A stretch of DNA of 8,670 bases. It comes from Bacteroidaceae bacterium. GTDB lineage: Bacteria > Bacteroidota > Bacteroidia > Bacteroidales > Bacteroidaceae. The notes beneath the pieces are model-generated. The model was given only the letters and a program-made list of their open reading frames with translations, made no database searches and was not told the DNA's origin. Location: contig JALNVG010000095.1 of assembly GCA_023227685.1 (NCBI GenBank), positions 1-8,670 on the forward strand. The letters are read 5' to 3'. The translations under genes were made by a program, and so were the position numbers. Shown one piece after another: positions 1 through 5,895 of the stretch (position 1 is the first letter of the stretch; every line of letters begins with the position of its first letter).

Positions 1-549
1 AATAGTTTGGGGTTGATGAATACTTGTGAAAAACACCGGAATTCGATGGGCAATGTGTTTGATTGCTTCATCTGTTTCCTGTTTATCAAAAACTAAATCG
101 GCTTTGTTGAGTATCAATACGGGGTTGATATTTTCTTCCAATATCTGAACCATGAAACGTTCTATCCTGCGAATATTGAAGTTATCATCAAGGCTTTGTA
201 CAATAAACGCTTTATCAACATACGAAGCAATGGCTTGTTTGTCGGCAACCGTTCCGCTTTTCTTACGGTATAATGTCCGTTCACGAGGCAATATATCAAC
301 GATAATCCCTTTGCTGTCGTCAAATGGTTGAAAAATCACCCAATCGCCCGTACAGGGTAGTTCAAAATCTGATTTTCTATACATCATATTTCCTGTTAAC
401 TCACATAGAAACAGTCCGTTTTCGGAAATAACTTCATAACAAGTGCGATGTACAATAGCAATCCGTCCGTGAGACAATGTTTTATATGTCGATTCTTGTT
501 TTAGTTGGTTCAATCTTTCGTTCCAACCATAAATATTTAAATGAATCAT
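1..549 (-). CDS. RsgA/YjeQ-like circularly permuted GTPase, 3' part missing (window edge)
   Basis: The first 183 residues of a protein that continues past the left edge. It starts MIHLNIYGWNERL. Residues 1 to about 95 look like the N-terminal OB fold of RsgA, with TGDWVIF at 67-73. This is followed by FIVQSLDDNFNIRRIERF (115-132) and the GTPase G4 motif NKAD at 148-151. G4 lying directly after the OB fold, before any P-loop, is the circular permutation typical of RsgA, a GTPase that acts on the small ribosomal subunit late in maturation. The 'GWN' opening resembles the longer RsgA-related paralogue group rather than the standard short form, so it may be a second copy; that is inference. P-loop, switch regions and zinc-binding C-terminus lie outside the window. 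The ATG at 547-549 overlaps the stop of the methyltransferase upstream (ATGA), so translation is probably coupled. Confident of the family, unsure of the exact role. Confidence 0.88.
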   Translation of the reverse strand, partial: MIHLNIYGWNERLNQLKQESTYKTLSHGRIAIVHRTCYEVISENGLFLCELTGNMMYRKSDFELPCTGDWVIFQPFDDSKGIIVDILPRERTLYRKKSGTVADKQAIASYVDKAFIVQSLDDNFNIRRIERFMVQILEENINPVLILNKADLVFDKQETDEAIKHIAHRIPVFFTSIHQPQTI

Positions 550-1325
550 TGTGCTATTTTTTTTGCAATATAAAATACATAACCATAGAACTCTTTATAC
601 TTATAGTATAGTTCGGCTTCATAGCGTTCCCAAGCTATATATTCTTCGGCAGTTTTGTTCCCTTTGTATTTTTCGAGAAATTTCTCCTGCACTGCTACTA
701 AAGGTTCATAGAAATGTTCCGTCCAGCAATTTTCCGGCAAAATAAAGCAAGCAACCGGAATATATCCTGCTTTCTGTATTTGGGCTACTTTGTTTGGAAT
801 CGTATCCATTTCCGGATAAATGCCCATCCAGAAGTCATTAATTTCTTCAGGACGTTCATCAGTAAACCAGGAACTTTCAGAAACTACAAGATAACCACCA
901 GTCTTTAGATACACATGCCACAGGTTTATTCCTCGCTCAAAGCCAATGTTATAAATAGCACCTTCTGACCAAATCAGGTCTAATTCCTCTTTTTGAAATG
1001 GAAGGTCGTCCATTGAGCCGATAATCCCACGTACTCTATCTTGAAGATTTAGTTTCATGGCATTACAATTGAATTGGTCGATAAATCCTGGAAAAAGGTC
1101 AAGACCTGTAATACGTCCCGGTGCATGTTGAGCCAAAACCATGGTCTGACCACCTGTCCCACAACCCATATCTGCAATAAGGGATCTATCGGTAAGATTA
1201 TCTATAAAACTCAAAGCTTTCAGTGTAACTTCGGGACTACCGGGCCCTTGACGCTCTGCATTTAAGAAGTACTCACATATTAAACTAAAATCGAATTCGT
1301 GAATTGTTTTATTTTCGTTATTCAT
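546..1325 (-). CDS. Class I SAM-dependent methyltransferase
   Basis: A 259-residue protein read from the ATG at 1323-1325 (MNNENKTIHEFDF). A start at 1361 would add 12 residues (MLLRVCYIYVKI) that do not look like part of the fold, so the shorter start is preferred. The Rossmann-type core is clear: motif I DMGCGTGG at 52-59, the acidic residue ending strand 2 (D76 in GLDL), SMDDLPF at 104-110 for adenine contact, and DLIWSEGAIYNIGF at 116-129. It therefore binds S-adenosylmethionine and probably methylates a small molecule or another soluble substrate. The sequence looks like a Bacteroides-conserved family of structurally solved but functionally unassigned methyltransferases (recollection, not a search). 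No signal peptide or membrane segment is visible, so it should be cytoplasmic. It is first of a two-gene unit; its TGA overlaps the start of the RsgA-like gene. The substrate cannot be told from sequence. Confidence 0.9.
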   Translation of the reverse strand: MNNENKTIHEFDFSLICEYFLNAERQGPGSPEVTLKALSFIDNLTDRSLIADMGCGTGGQTMVLAQHAPGRITGLDLFPGFIDQFNCNAMKLNLQDRVRGIIGSMDDLPFQKEELDLIWSEGAIYNIGFERGINLWHVYLKTGGYLVVSESSWFTDERPEEINDFWMGIYPEMDTIPNKVAQIQKAGYIPVACFILPENCWTEHFYEPLVAVQEKFLEKYKGNKTAEEYIAWERYEAELYYKYKEFYGYVFYIAKKIAQ

Positions 1326-1384
1326 TATCTTAACGTATATATAGCATACACGTAAAAGCATAACAATGCTTTCATCATTGTACG

Positions 1385-1392
1385 CAAATTTA
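1385..1392 (-). promoter_or_regulatory. Candidate -7 box for the methyltransferase gene
   Basis: On the minus strand this reads TAAATTTG, a full match to the Bacteroidetes -7 pattern TAnnTTTG, about 60 bases upstream of the ATG. The -33 element is poor: TTTA about 21 bases upstream is the best available. Initiation here would give a short leader that excludes the two hairpins further upstream. Treat as an alternative or additional start site. Confidence 0.3.
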
Positions 1393-1424
1393 AAAAGCTT
1401 AATTGATATGATATAAATAGAAGC

Positions 1425-1452
1425 TATCCTCGAATAGGGTTACCCGAGAATA
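1425..1452 (-). other. Stem-loop in the methyltransferase leader (proximal)
   Basis: TATCCTCG at 1425-1432 pairs with CGAGAATA at 1445-1452. The single mismatch becomes a G-U pair in RNA read from the minus strand, giving 8 bp with a 12-base loop that itself contains GGGTTACCC. No U-run follows on either strand, so it does not look like a simple terminator. It would lie in the mRNA leader if transcription starts near 1525. Confidence 0.35.
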
Positions 1453-1461
1453 AACGAAAGG

Positions 1462-1488
1462 ACAATTTGTACAGGAAATACAAATTGT
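1462..1488 (-). repeat. 10-bp perfect inverted repeat in the leader (distal)
   Basis: ACAATTTGTA at 1462-1471 and TACAAATTGT at 1479-1488 are exact reverse complements separated by 7 bases (CAGGAAA on the plus strand). It can form a stem-loop in RNA from either strand or act as a DNA-binding dyad. No T-run follows, so a terminator role is unlikely. It sits downstream of the candidate promoter at 1532-1562. Confidence 0.45.
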
Positions 1489-1531
1489 TTACGACACCAA
1501 ATCCAATTTTAATAGAGTATTTAACATGTTA

Positions 1532-1562
1532 CAAATATACGTAATCTTTTGTTTGGTAGAAA
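1532..1562 (-). promoter_or_regulatory. Candidate Bacteroidetes-type promoter pointing left
   Basis: Minus strand shows TATATTTG (1532-1539), matching TAnnTTTG, with TTTC (1559-1562) 19 bases upstream in place of the -33 TTTG. A start near 1525 would yield a roughly 200-base structured leader before the methyltransferase. The -33 element has one mismatch, so this is a moderate call. It could instead be a leftover promoter of a lost gene, such as an integrase. Confidence 0.4.
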
Positions 1563-1615
1563 ATATATTGCCAATAAACTTTGCACAAAATTATTTGATA
1601 CAATGAAAAACTTTG

Positions 1616-1769
1616 TTTTTTGTCCGGAACGGAATTGGTAACGATTTAGGCACAAATTTGTGTCCTTTGGGGGCTTTTTTGTATCCTTTGAGTCTGACAA
1701 TACGGACACAAAAAAACCTACAAGTCATTGACTTATAGGTTTTTGTCTGTTTATTGCCTGTTTTTGTCC
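1616..1769. repeat. Cluster of short TTTTTGTCC / TTTGTGTCC repeats next to tRNA-Ser
   Basis: Five related 9-mers occur within about 155 bases. TTTTTGTCC ends at 1625 and again at 1769, TTTGTGTCC lies at 1657-1665, TTTGTATCC at 1678-1686, and GGACACAAA (the same motif inverted) at 1704-1712. The 1657 copy is part of a 12-base palindrome (CACAAATTTGTG, 1651-1662). Two copies share the extension CCTTTG. Clustered direct and inverted copies beside a tRNA 3' end are what arm-type integrase sites look like; that role is inferred. Together with the leader described above, this accounts for the 415-base gene-free stretch 1366-1780, in which I see no credible protein gene. Confidence 0.4.
1710..1742 (-). 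terminator. Intrinsic terminator downstream of tRNA-Ser
   Basis: Arms 1714-1727 and 1729-1742 (AAACCTACAAGTCA / TGACTTATAGGTTT) are complementary except at one position, which is a G-U pair when read on the minus strand. On that strand the stem runs straight into a U-run from A1710-1716. It lies about 40 bases beyond the 3' end of tRNA-Ser and would end its transcript. On the plus strand the stem has a C-A mismatch but is also followed by Ts, so weak bidirectional function is possible. Confidence 0.75.
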
Positions 1770-1780
1770 AGACCTTTCAG

Positions 1781-1865
1781 CGGAGAGATAGGGATTCGAA
1801 CCCCAGGAACCTTGCGGTTCAACGGTTTTCAAGACCGCCGCAATCGACCACTCTGCCATCTCTCC
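1781..1865 (-). tRNA. tRNA-Ser (anticodon TGA)
   Basis: Read on the minus strand, the gene folds as a type II tRNA. Acceptor GGAGAGA pairs with TCTCTCC, and the discriminator is G, as expected for serine. There is a short D stem, anticodon loop CTTGAAA with anticodon TGA, a long variable arm (GAACC-GCAA-GGTTC), and a T arm with loop TTCGAAT. CCA is not encoded. It decodes UCA and probably other UCN codons. A canonical promoter lies 81 bases upstream and a terminator about 40 bases downstream, so it is a single-gene unit. Its 3' half abuts the repeat cluster, a common target site for tyrosine-recombinase elements. Confidence 0.97.
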
Positions 1866-1945
1866 AAAATAAAATAATCACTTTGCTTTCGCATCAATCA
1901 ACCTCTAACAAGTCGTTTTCAATTGATTTCTTTTGGAAAGCGATG

Positions 1946-1976
1946 CAAAGGTACGAATCATTTTTAATTTCACAAA
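1946..1976 (-). promoter_or_regulatory. tRNA-Ser promoter, Bacteroidetes consensus
   Basis: On the minus strand TTTG (1973-1976) is followed by exactly 19 bases and then TACCTTTG (1946-1953), a full match to the -33/-7 consensus of the Bacteroidetes primary sigma factor. Transcription would start around 1939, leaving about 75 bases of 5' leader to be trimmed from the tRNA. This is the best promoter in the window. Confidence 0.8.
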
Positions 1977-2380
1977 TAATTTTCCTTTTTTTTCATAAAA
2001 AAAGAGAGATTACATTCTTTCATCTGCAAACAATAGAGATTTAAAAGAAATGAACAACACCAACTCAAACTCTACATTTATTAAAAGTTATGATAACAAA
2101 TACTACATAAATGTAAATCATAAAAAAAAAGGTCAATATTTATATTTTATTGGTACACAATAAATTAAAAAGAAAAAAATTCGCATGGCACGTTATTTTC
2201 AAAAAAGATAACGGTCTATAATAATATTTTAAAAATATAAAAAAATGAAAAGATTGCACCTGAAAAGTAGAAGTTACCTTATCGCTTTTCTATTTTTAAC
2301 TGAAGATAATACGATAAGTCTGTCCTTGACTGTATTCTTCATCAAAAAGAAAAAAATAACGTTTTTCCACAAAAAAGATG
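1977..2380. other. AT-rich gap between tRNA-Ser and mutS2, no convincing gene
   Basis: This stretch is strongly AT-rich with many A-runs. It holds a 9-bp perfect inverted repeat (TACATTTAT 2073-2081, ATAAATGTA 2107-2115) enclosing a small dyad GTTATGATAAC (2087-2097). A weak hairpin lies at 2191-2213 (CGTTAT/ATAACG), and a 7-bp pair CTTATCG/CGATAAG occurs around 2279-2317. A 48-codon ORF (ATG 2245 to TAG 2391) has no recognisable product and overlaps the mutS2 -7 box. No rRNA, riboswitch or known ncRNA signature was recognised. Confidence 0.4.
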
Positions 2381-2388
2381 TATTTTTG
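2381..2388 (+). promoter_or_regulatory. mutS2 -7 box
   Basis: TATTTTTG matches TAnnTTTG and lies 24 bases before the mutS2 ATG, giving a short leader of about 15-20 bases. The matching -33 region has only a T-run (2362-2366) and no clear TTTG at the right distance, so the call rests on the -7 element and position. Confidence 0.5.
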
Positions 2389-2412
2389 TAGCCGACAATC
2401 AAAGATAGACAC

Positions 2413-4908
2413 ATGATTTACCCCAATAATTTCGAGCAAAAGATAGGATTCGATCAGATAAGAGAACTGCTGAAAGACAAATGCCTCAGTCCCTTAGGAA
2501 AAGAGCGTGTGAACCAAATAGCCTTCTCTTCAAACTTTCAAACAGTAGAAGAGCTGTTGAATCAGGTGACCGAATTTGTGCGCATCATTCAGGAAGAAGA
2601 CGGATTTCCCGATCAGTATTTCTTTGACGTACGTCCGGCACTAAATAGAATCCGCATCGAAGGTATGTACCTCAATGAAGAAGAGTTGTTCGACTTGCGC
2701 CGTTCTTTGGAGACCATTCAAAACATCGTAAAATTTTTACAACGAACGGATGAAGACGAAAAAAGCCCCTACCCCAACCTCAAAAAGCTGGCCGGGGATA
2801 TCAGCATATTCCCTAATCTCATCATAAAGATTGACGGCATCATCAATGCCTACGGAGCAATCAAAGATAATGCGTCGACCGAATTGGCGCATATACGCAA
2901 AGATTTGGCCGGAACAATGAACAGTATCTCAAGAACTCTAAATTCCATTCTGAGAAATGCGCAATCGGAAGGCTATGTAGATAAAGATGCCGCACCGGCC
3001 ATGCGTGACGGCAGACTGGTAATTCCCGTTGCTCCCGGACTGAAAAGGAAGATTAAAGGTATCGTTCACGATGAATCATCAAGTGGTAAAACGGTTTTTA
3101 TCGAACCATCGGAAGTTGTTGAAGCCAACAACCGCATTCGTGAACTGGAGAATGAAGAACGAAAAGAAATAATCCGTATCCTCACGGAGTTCTCTAATAT
3201 AATACGTCCGTCTATCCCCGACATCCTGCAATCCTACGAATTTCTGGCGGATATCGACTATATCAGAGCCAAGAGCCGGTTTGCCATACAGACTGATAGT
3301 CTAAAACCGACCATGGAAAAGGAATCATATATTGACTGGGTGATGGCTGTTCATCCGTTACTTCGTTTTTCTCTGAACAAACACGGCAAAAAGGCAATTC
3401 CCCTTGATATCATGCTGAACAGCAAACAGCGCATACTAATCATATCAGGCCCCAACGCCGGAGGAAAATCCATCTGCCTAAAAACAGTGGGACTATTGCA
3501 ATATATGCTACAGTGCGGCATGTTGGTACCCATGCGTGAAAACAGTCACGCAGGAATATTCAATAATCTTTTTATTGATATCGGCGATGAACAATCCATA
3601 GAAAACGACCTGAGCACCTACTCTTCACACCTCACCAACATGAAAGAGATGATGAAGGGTTGTGACGAGAAGAGTCTCATCCTGATTGATGAATTCGGAG
3701 GCGGCACAGAACCTCAAATTGGCGGTGCCATAGCCGAAGCCGTGCTCAAACGTTTCAACGAAAAGCGAACATTCGGCGTAATAACCACACACTACCAGAA
3801 CCTGAAACATTATGCTGAAGACCATGAAGGCATTGTCAACGGTGCTATGCTCTACGACCGAAACCAGATGCAACCACTCTTTCTATTGGAAATCGGTAAT
3901 CCCGGTAGTTCGTTCGCCGTTGAGATTGCCCGAAAGATCGGATTGCCCAATGAAGTGATCGCCGACGCCTCGGCATTGGTAGGCAGCGACTATATCAATG
4001 CCGACAAATATCTTCAAGATATCGTACGCGACAAGCGTTATTGGGAGAACAAACGACAAAATATCCGCCAGCACGAAAAACGGATAGAAGAAACAATAGC
4101 AAATTATCAGGCCGAAATGGAGGATTTGCAAAAATCACGAAAAGAAATATTACGACAAGCCAAAGAGGAAGCCGATCATATTCTGAAAGAAGCCAATGCA
4201 AAGATAGAAAATACGATACGTACCATTAAAGAAGTTCAGGCCGAAAAGGGAAAGACTCAGCAGATAAGGAAAGAGCTGACTGATTTTCAACATTCACTGG
4301 ACAGCGAACAAATCGCTAAAGATATTGATGAGAAAATTGCCCGGAAGATGAAGAGACTTAAAGAAAGGCAAGAAGAGAGAATAAATAACAAATCTACTAC
4401 ATCACCACATATATCACTGATCTCCGTACAAAAGCAAAAGCCGCTCACTGTGGGTGAACATGTGAAAATAAAGGGACAAACCTCAGTAGGCACGATTTTA
4501 GAGCTGAATGGTGAAAATGTGGTGGTAGCTTTCGGCAATATAAAGACATCAACGAAATTAAGCAAGCTTGTGCGCACCACAATCCCCATTCAAAAAGAAG
4601 AAAATGTAAAAGCTACATTCGTCAGTTCGCAGACACAAGATATGATTTATAATAAGAAACTGAATTTCAAACAAGATATTGATGTACGAGGCATGCGGGG
4701 CGATGAAGCAATACAAGCCGTTACCTATTTCATAGACGACGCCATACAAATCGGTATAGGCAGGGTACGCATACTTCACGGCACAGGTACGGGAATACTA
4801 AGGACTTTAATTCGTCAATATCTTCAAACAGTTTCGGGAGTAAGCAACTTTGCCGATGAGCATGCACAACTCGGCGGATCGGGCATTACGGTAGTCGATT
4901 TAATTTAA
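2413..4908 (+). CDS. mutS2: MutS2 family ATPase with C-terminal Smr domain
   Basis: A complete 831-residue MutS2. It lacks the mismatch-recognition domain of MutS1. The core and lever region (about 1-330) is followed by the MutS ATPase: Walker A GPNAGGKS at 346-353, signature region starting DIGDEQSIENDLSTYSSH at 389, and Walker B LILIDEFGGGTEP at 422-434. A long charged coiled coil spans about 531-656, a short beta-rich KOW-like piece about 677-720, and the Smr domain 757-831, with DVRG at 757-760 and HGTGTG at 789-794. MutS2 proteins suppress homologous recombination or split collided ribosomes, depending on species, and Smr can carry nuclease activity; which applies here cannot be read from sequence. 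Start ATG follows a weak A/G-rich leader (AAAGATAG), normal for this phylum. It is monocistronic, with a -7 box immediately upstream and a convergent neighbour 15 bases after the stop. Confidence 0.97.
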   Translation: MIYPNNFEQKIGFDQIRELLKDKCLSPLGKERVNQIAFSSNFQTVEELLNQVTEFVRIIQEEDGFPDQYFFDVRPALNRIRIEGMYLNEEELFDLRRSLETIQNIVKFLQRTDEDEKSPYPNLKKLAGDISIFPNLIIKIDGIINAYGAIKDNASTELAHIRKDLAGTMNSISRTLNSILRNAQSEGYVDKDAAPAMRDGRLVIPVAPGLKRKIKGIVHDESSSGKTVFIEPSEVVEANNRIRELENEERKEIIRILTEFSNIIRPSIPDILQSYEFLADIDYIRAKSRFAIQTDSLKPTMEKESYIDWVMAVHPLLRFSLNKHGKKAIPLDIMLNSKQRILIISGPNAGGKSICLKTVGLLQYMLQCGMLVPMRENSHAGIFNNLFIDIGDEQSIENDLSTYSSHLTNMKEMMKGCDEKSLILIDEFGGGTEPQIGGAIAEAVLKRFNEKRTFGVITTHYQNLKHYAEDHEGIVNGAMLYDRNQMQPLFLLEIGNPGSSFAVEIARKIGLPNEVIADASALVGSDYINADKYLQDIVRDKRYWENKRQNIRQHEKRIEETIANYQAEMEDLQKSRKEILRQAKEEADHILKEANAKIENTIRTIKEVQAEKGKTQQIRKELTDFQHSLDSEQIAKDIDEKIARKMKRLKERQEERINNKSTTSPHISLISVQKQKPLTVGEHVKIKGQTSVGTILELNGENVVVAFGNIKTSTKLSKLVRTTIPIQKEENVKATFVSSQTQDMIYNKKLNFKQDIDVRGMRGDEAIQAVTYFIDDAIQIGIGRVRILHGTGTGILRTLIRQYLQTVSGVSNFADEHAQLGGSGITVVDLI

Positions 4909-4914
4909 ACCGAC
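4894..4914. terminator. Possible bidirectional hairpin at the mutS2 stop
   Basis: GTCGATTTA (4894-4902) and TAAACCGAC (4906-4914) form a 9-bp stem with a 3-base loop. The one mismatch is a G-U pair on the minus strand. It includes the mutS2 stop codon and lies in the 15-base gap between two convergent genes. Neither side has a clean U-run, so terminator activity is uncertain. Confidence 0.35.
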
Positions 4915-4923
4915 AGGCTTTCA

Positions 4924-5478
4924 TTACTGCTCCACCTCATCATCATCCAACATATCCCTTTTGGCGATTGATACTTTGCCATGCACATCAACTGTGATTG
5001 TAAAAGGAATAAAAGAATCTGTTTGCGGATAAGCGATACTTGCCACAAAAACAAATCCTTGCGGCACTGTTTTCTCAAAGACAAGAGCCTCGAGTATAGA
5101 CCTGGCATAAAAAGAGGAATCTACCATTGATGAGAAATCGCTTTTCGTAAAGACTTTGTGAAAGACCGTCCGATCACCACATGTAAGCTGCACATCAATC
5201 TTATTATCCAAAAAAGGTTTGCCATCTTCATCCTTTACGTTCGTCAACGATTCATCCGGTGTTCGGGCAACAACAGAATGATAAGTTTTATCTTTGAACG
5301 TGATATTGATTTCACTTTTGGATTCCTGCAAGCAATGTTTGCCATGAACCAATGTACTATCCGGCATTACCGCAATACTATCATTTCCTGTGGTAGCTTT
5401 TTCTTTTTTCCCGTTACATGCGGCAAAAAGCACGAGAACTGGAATCATGAAAAAGAATATCGATTTATTCAGCTTCAT
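4924..5478 (-). CDS. Small predicted lipoprotein of unknown function
   Basis: A 184-residue protein. Residues 1-21 form a lipoprotein signal: MKLNK, then a hydrophobic stretch, then FAAC with the lipid-modified cysteine at C21. The mature part starts with a Lys/Gly/Ser/Thr-rich linker (NGKKEKATTGNDS), followed by an alternating hydrophilic, beta-rich domain of about 140 residues. Features include KDKTYHSVVARTPDESL, a GDRTVFHKVFTKSDF segment, and an acidic C-terminus DDDEVEQ. Size and layout resemble DUF-type lipoproteins common in Bacteroidales (DUF4738 is one candidate), but I cannot assign a family. No catalytic motif is visible. It should be anchored to the inner leaflet of the outer membrane or exported to the surface. 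It has its own promoter at 5537-5568 and converges with mutS2. Confidence 0.85.
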   Translation of the reverse strand: MKLNKSIFFFMIPVLVLFAACNGKKEKATTGNDSIAVMPDSTLVHGKHCLQESKSEINITFKDKTYHSVVARTPDESLTNVKDEDGKPFLDNKIDVQLTCGDRTVFHKVFTKSDFSSMVDSSFYARSILEALVFEKTVPQGFVFVASIAYPQTDSFIPFTITVDVHGKVSIAKRDMLDDDEVEQ

Positions 5479-5536
5479 AAAAAGGTTTATTATTAGTGAA
5501 AACCATCTTTAACTTCATTAACTTGAAAACATGAAA

Positions 5537-5568
5537 CAAAGTAACAAAAAAGGAATGAATATTGCAAA
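5537..5568 (-). promoter_or_regulatory. Promoter of the small lipoprotein gene
   Basis: On the minus strand TTTG (5565-5568), a 20-base spacer and TTACTTTG (5537-5544). The -7 departs from TAnnTTTG only at the second base. Transcription would begin near 5530, about 50 bases before the ATG at 5478. The remaining sequence up to the tRNA-Thr promoter is A-rich and shows no other clear feature. Confidence 0.5.
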
Positions 5569-5658
5569 CAATCAAACAAAAAAGGATAAATGAGTAATGC
5601 AGAATTAAAAGAAATAGCAGAGAAAATCAACAGGAATCAAAAAAAACAGCTGTTTATT

Positions 5659-5688
5659 TTTGGTATTAAAAATAAAACTCTAATTTTG
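5659..5688 (+). promoter_or_regulatory. tRNA-Thr promoter
   Basis: TTTG (5659-5662), an 18-base spacer and TAATTTTG (5681-5688), a full match for both boxes with a spacer one base shorter than usual. Predicted start is around 5695, about 11 bases before the mature tRNA 5' end. Confidence 0.7.
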
Positions 5689-5705
5689 CAAACCGAAAGC
5701 AAGTT

Positions 5706-5778
5706 GCCGATATAGCTCAGTTGGTAGAGCGACGCATTCGTAACGCGTAGGTCGCCAGTTCAAGTCTGGCTCTCGGCT
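5706..5778 (+). tRNA. tRNA-Thr (anticodon CGT)
   Basis: A 73-base gene with acceptor GCCGATA/TCTCGGC, D stem GCTC/GAGC, anticodon loop TTCGTAA (anticodon CGT, decoding ACG), a 5-base variable loop, T stem GCCAG/CTGGC with loop TTCAAGT, and discriminator T. CCA is not fully encoded. Two stem positions do not pair: U6 against C67 in the acceptor stem and A31 against C39 at the end of the anticodon stem. Everything else is canonical, and it has its own promoter and terminator, so it is probably functional. Confidence 0.93.
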
Positions 5779-5795
5779 CAAAAGATAATTATTCA

Positions 5796-5827
5796 GGAAT
5801 TCCCTATTCAAGGGGGTTCCTTTTTTT
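5796..5827 (+). terminator. Intrinsic terminator of tRNA-Thr
   Basis: GGAATTCCC (5796-5804) pairs with GGGGGTTCC (5812-5820) using two G-U pairs around a 7-base loop, and is followed directly by seven Ts (5821-5827). It lies 17 bases after the tRNA. The minus side has no U-run, so it should not stop transcripts coming from the cysteine hydrolase gene. Confidence 0.85.
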
Positions 5828-5895
5828 GGGATTTAAAATCATTTCTGCATTCTCAGCAGCAAAAAATCTATTAAAATAAGTAACGAAGGCACGAT

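Noticed and set aside
1521..1709. 62-codon minus-strand ORF in the repeat region
   Set aside because: Composed of the short repeats and AT-rich sequence, no recognisable protein pattern, and it spans the candidate promoter at 1532-1562.
1754..2044. 96-codon plus-strand ORF
   Set aside because: Its first third is the antisense of tRNA-Ser and the rest crosses the tRNA promoter; no protein-like composition.
1362..2412. CRISPR array or classical transposon ends
   Set aside because: The repeats here are short (about 9 bases), irregularly spaced and in mixed orientation; no repeat-spacer periodicity, transposase or paired terminal inverted repeats are visible.
3351..4779. Several 60-100 codon frames on the other strand or in other frames within mutS2
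   Set aside because: All lie inside a complete, well-conserved MutS2 frame and show no family resemblance.
5590..5715. 41-codon plus-strand ORF (MSNAELKEIAEKINRNQ...) preceded by an AAAGGA-like sequence
   Set aside because: It runs through the tRNA-Thr promoter and ends inside the tRNA itself, so it is probably a chance frame or at most a decayed fragment.
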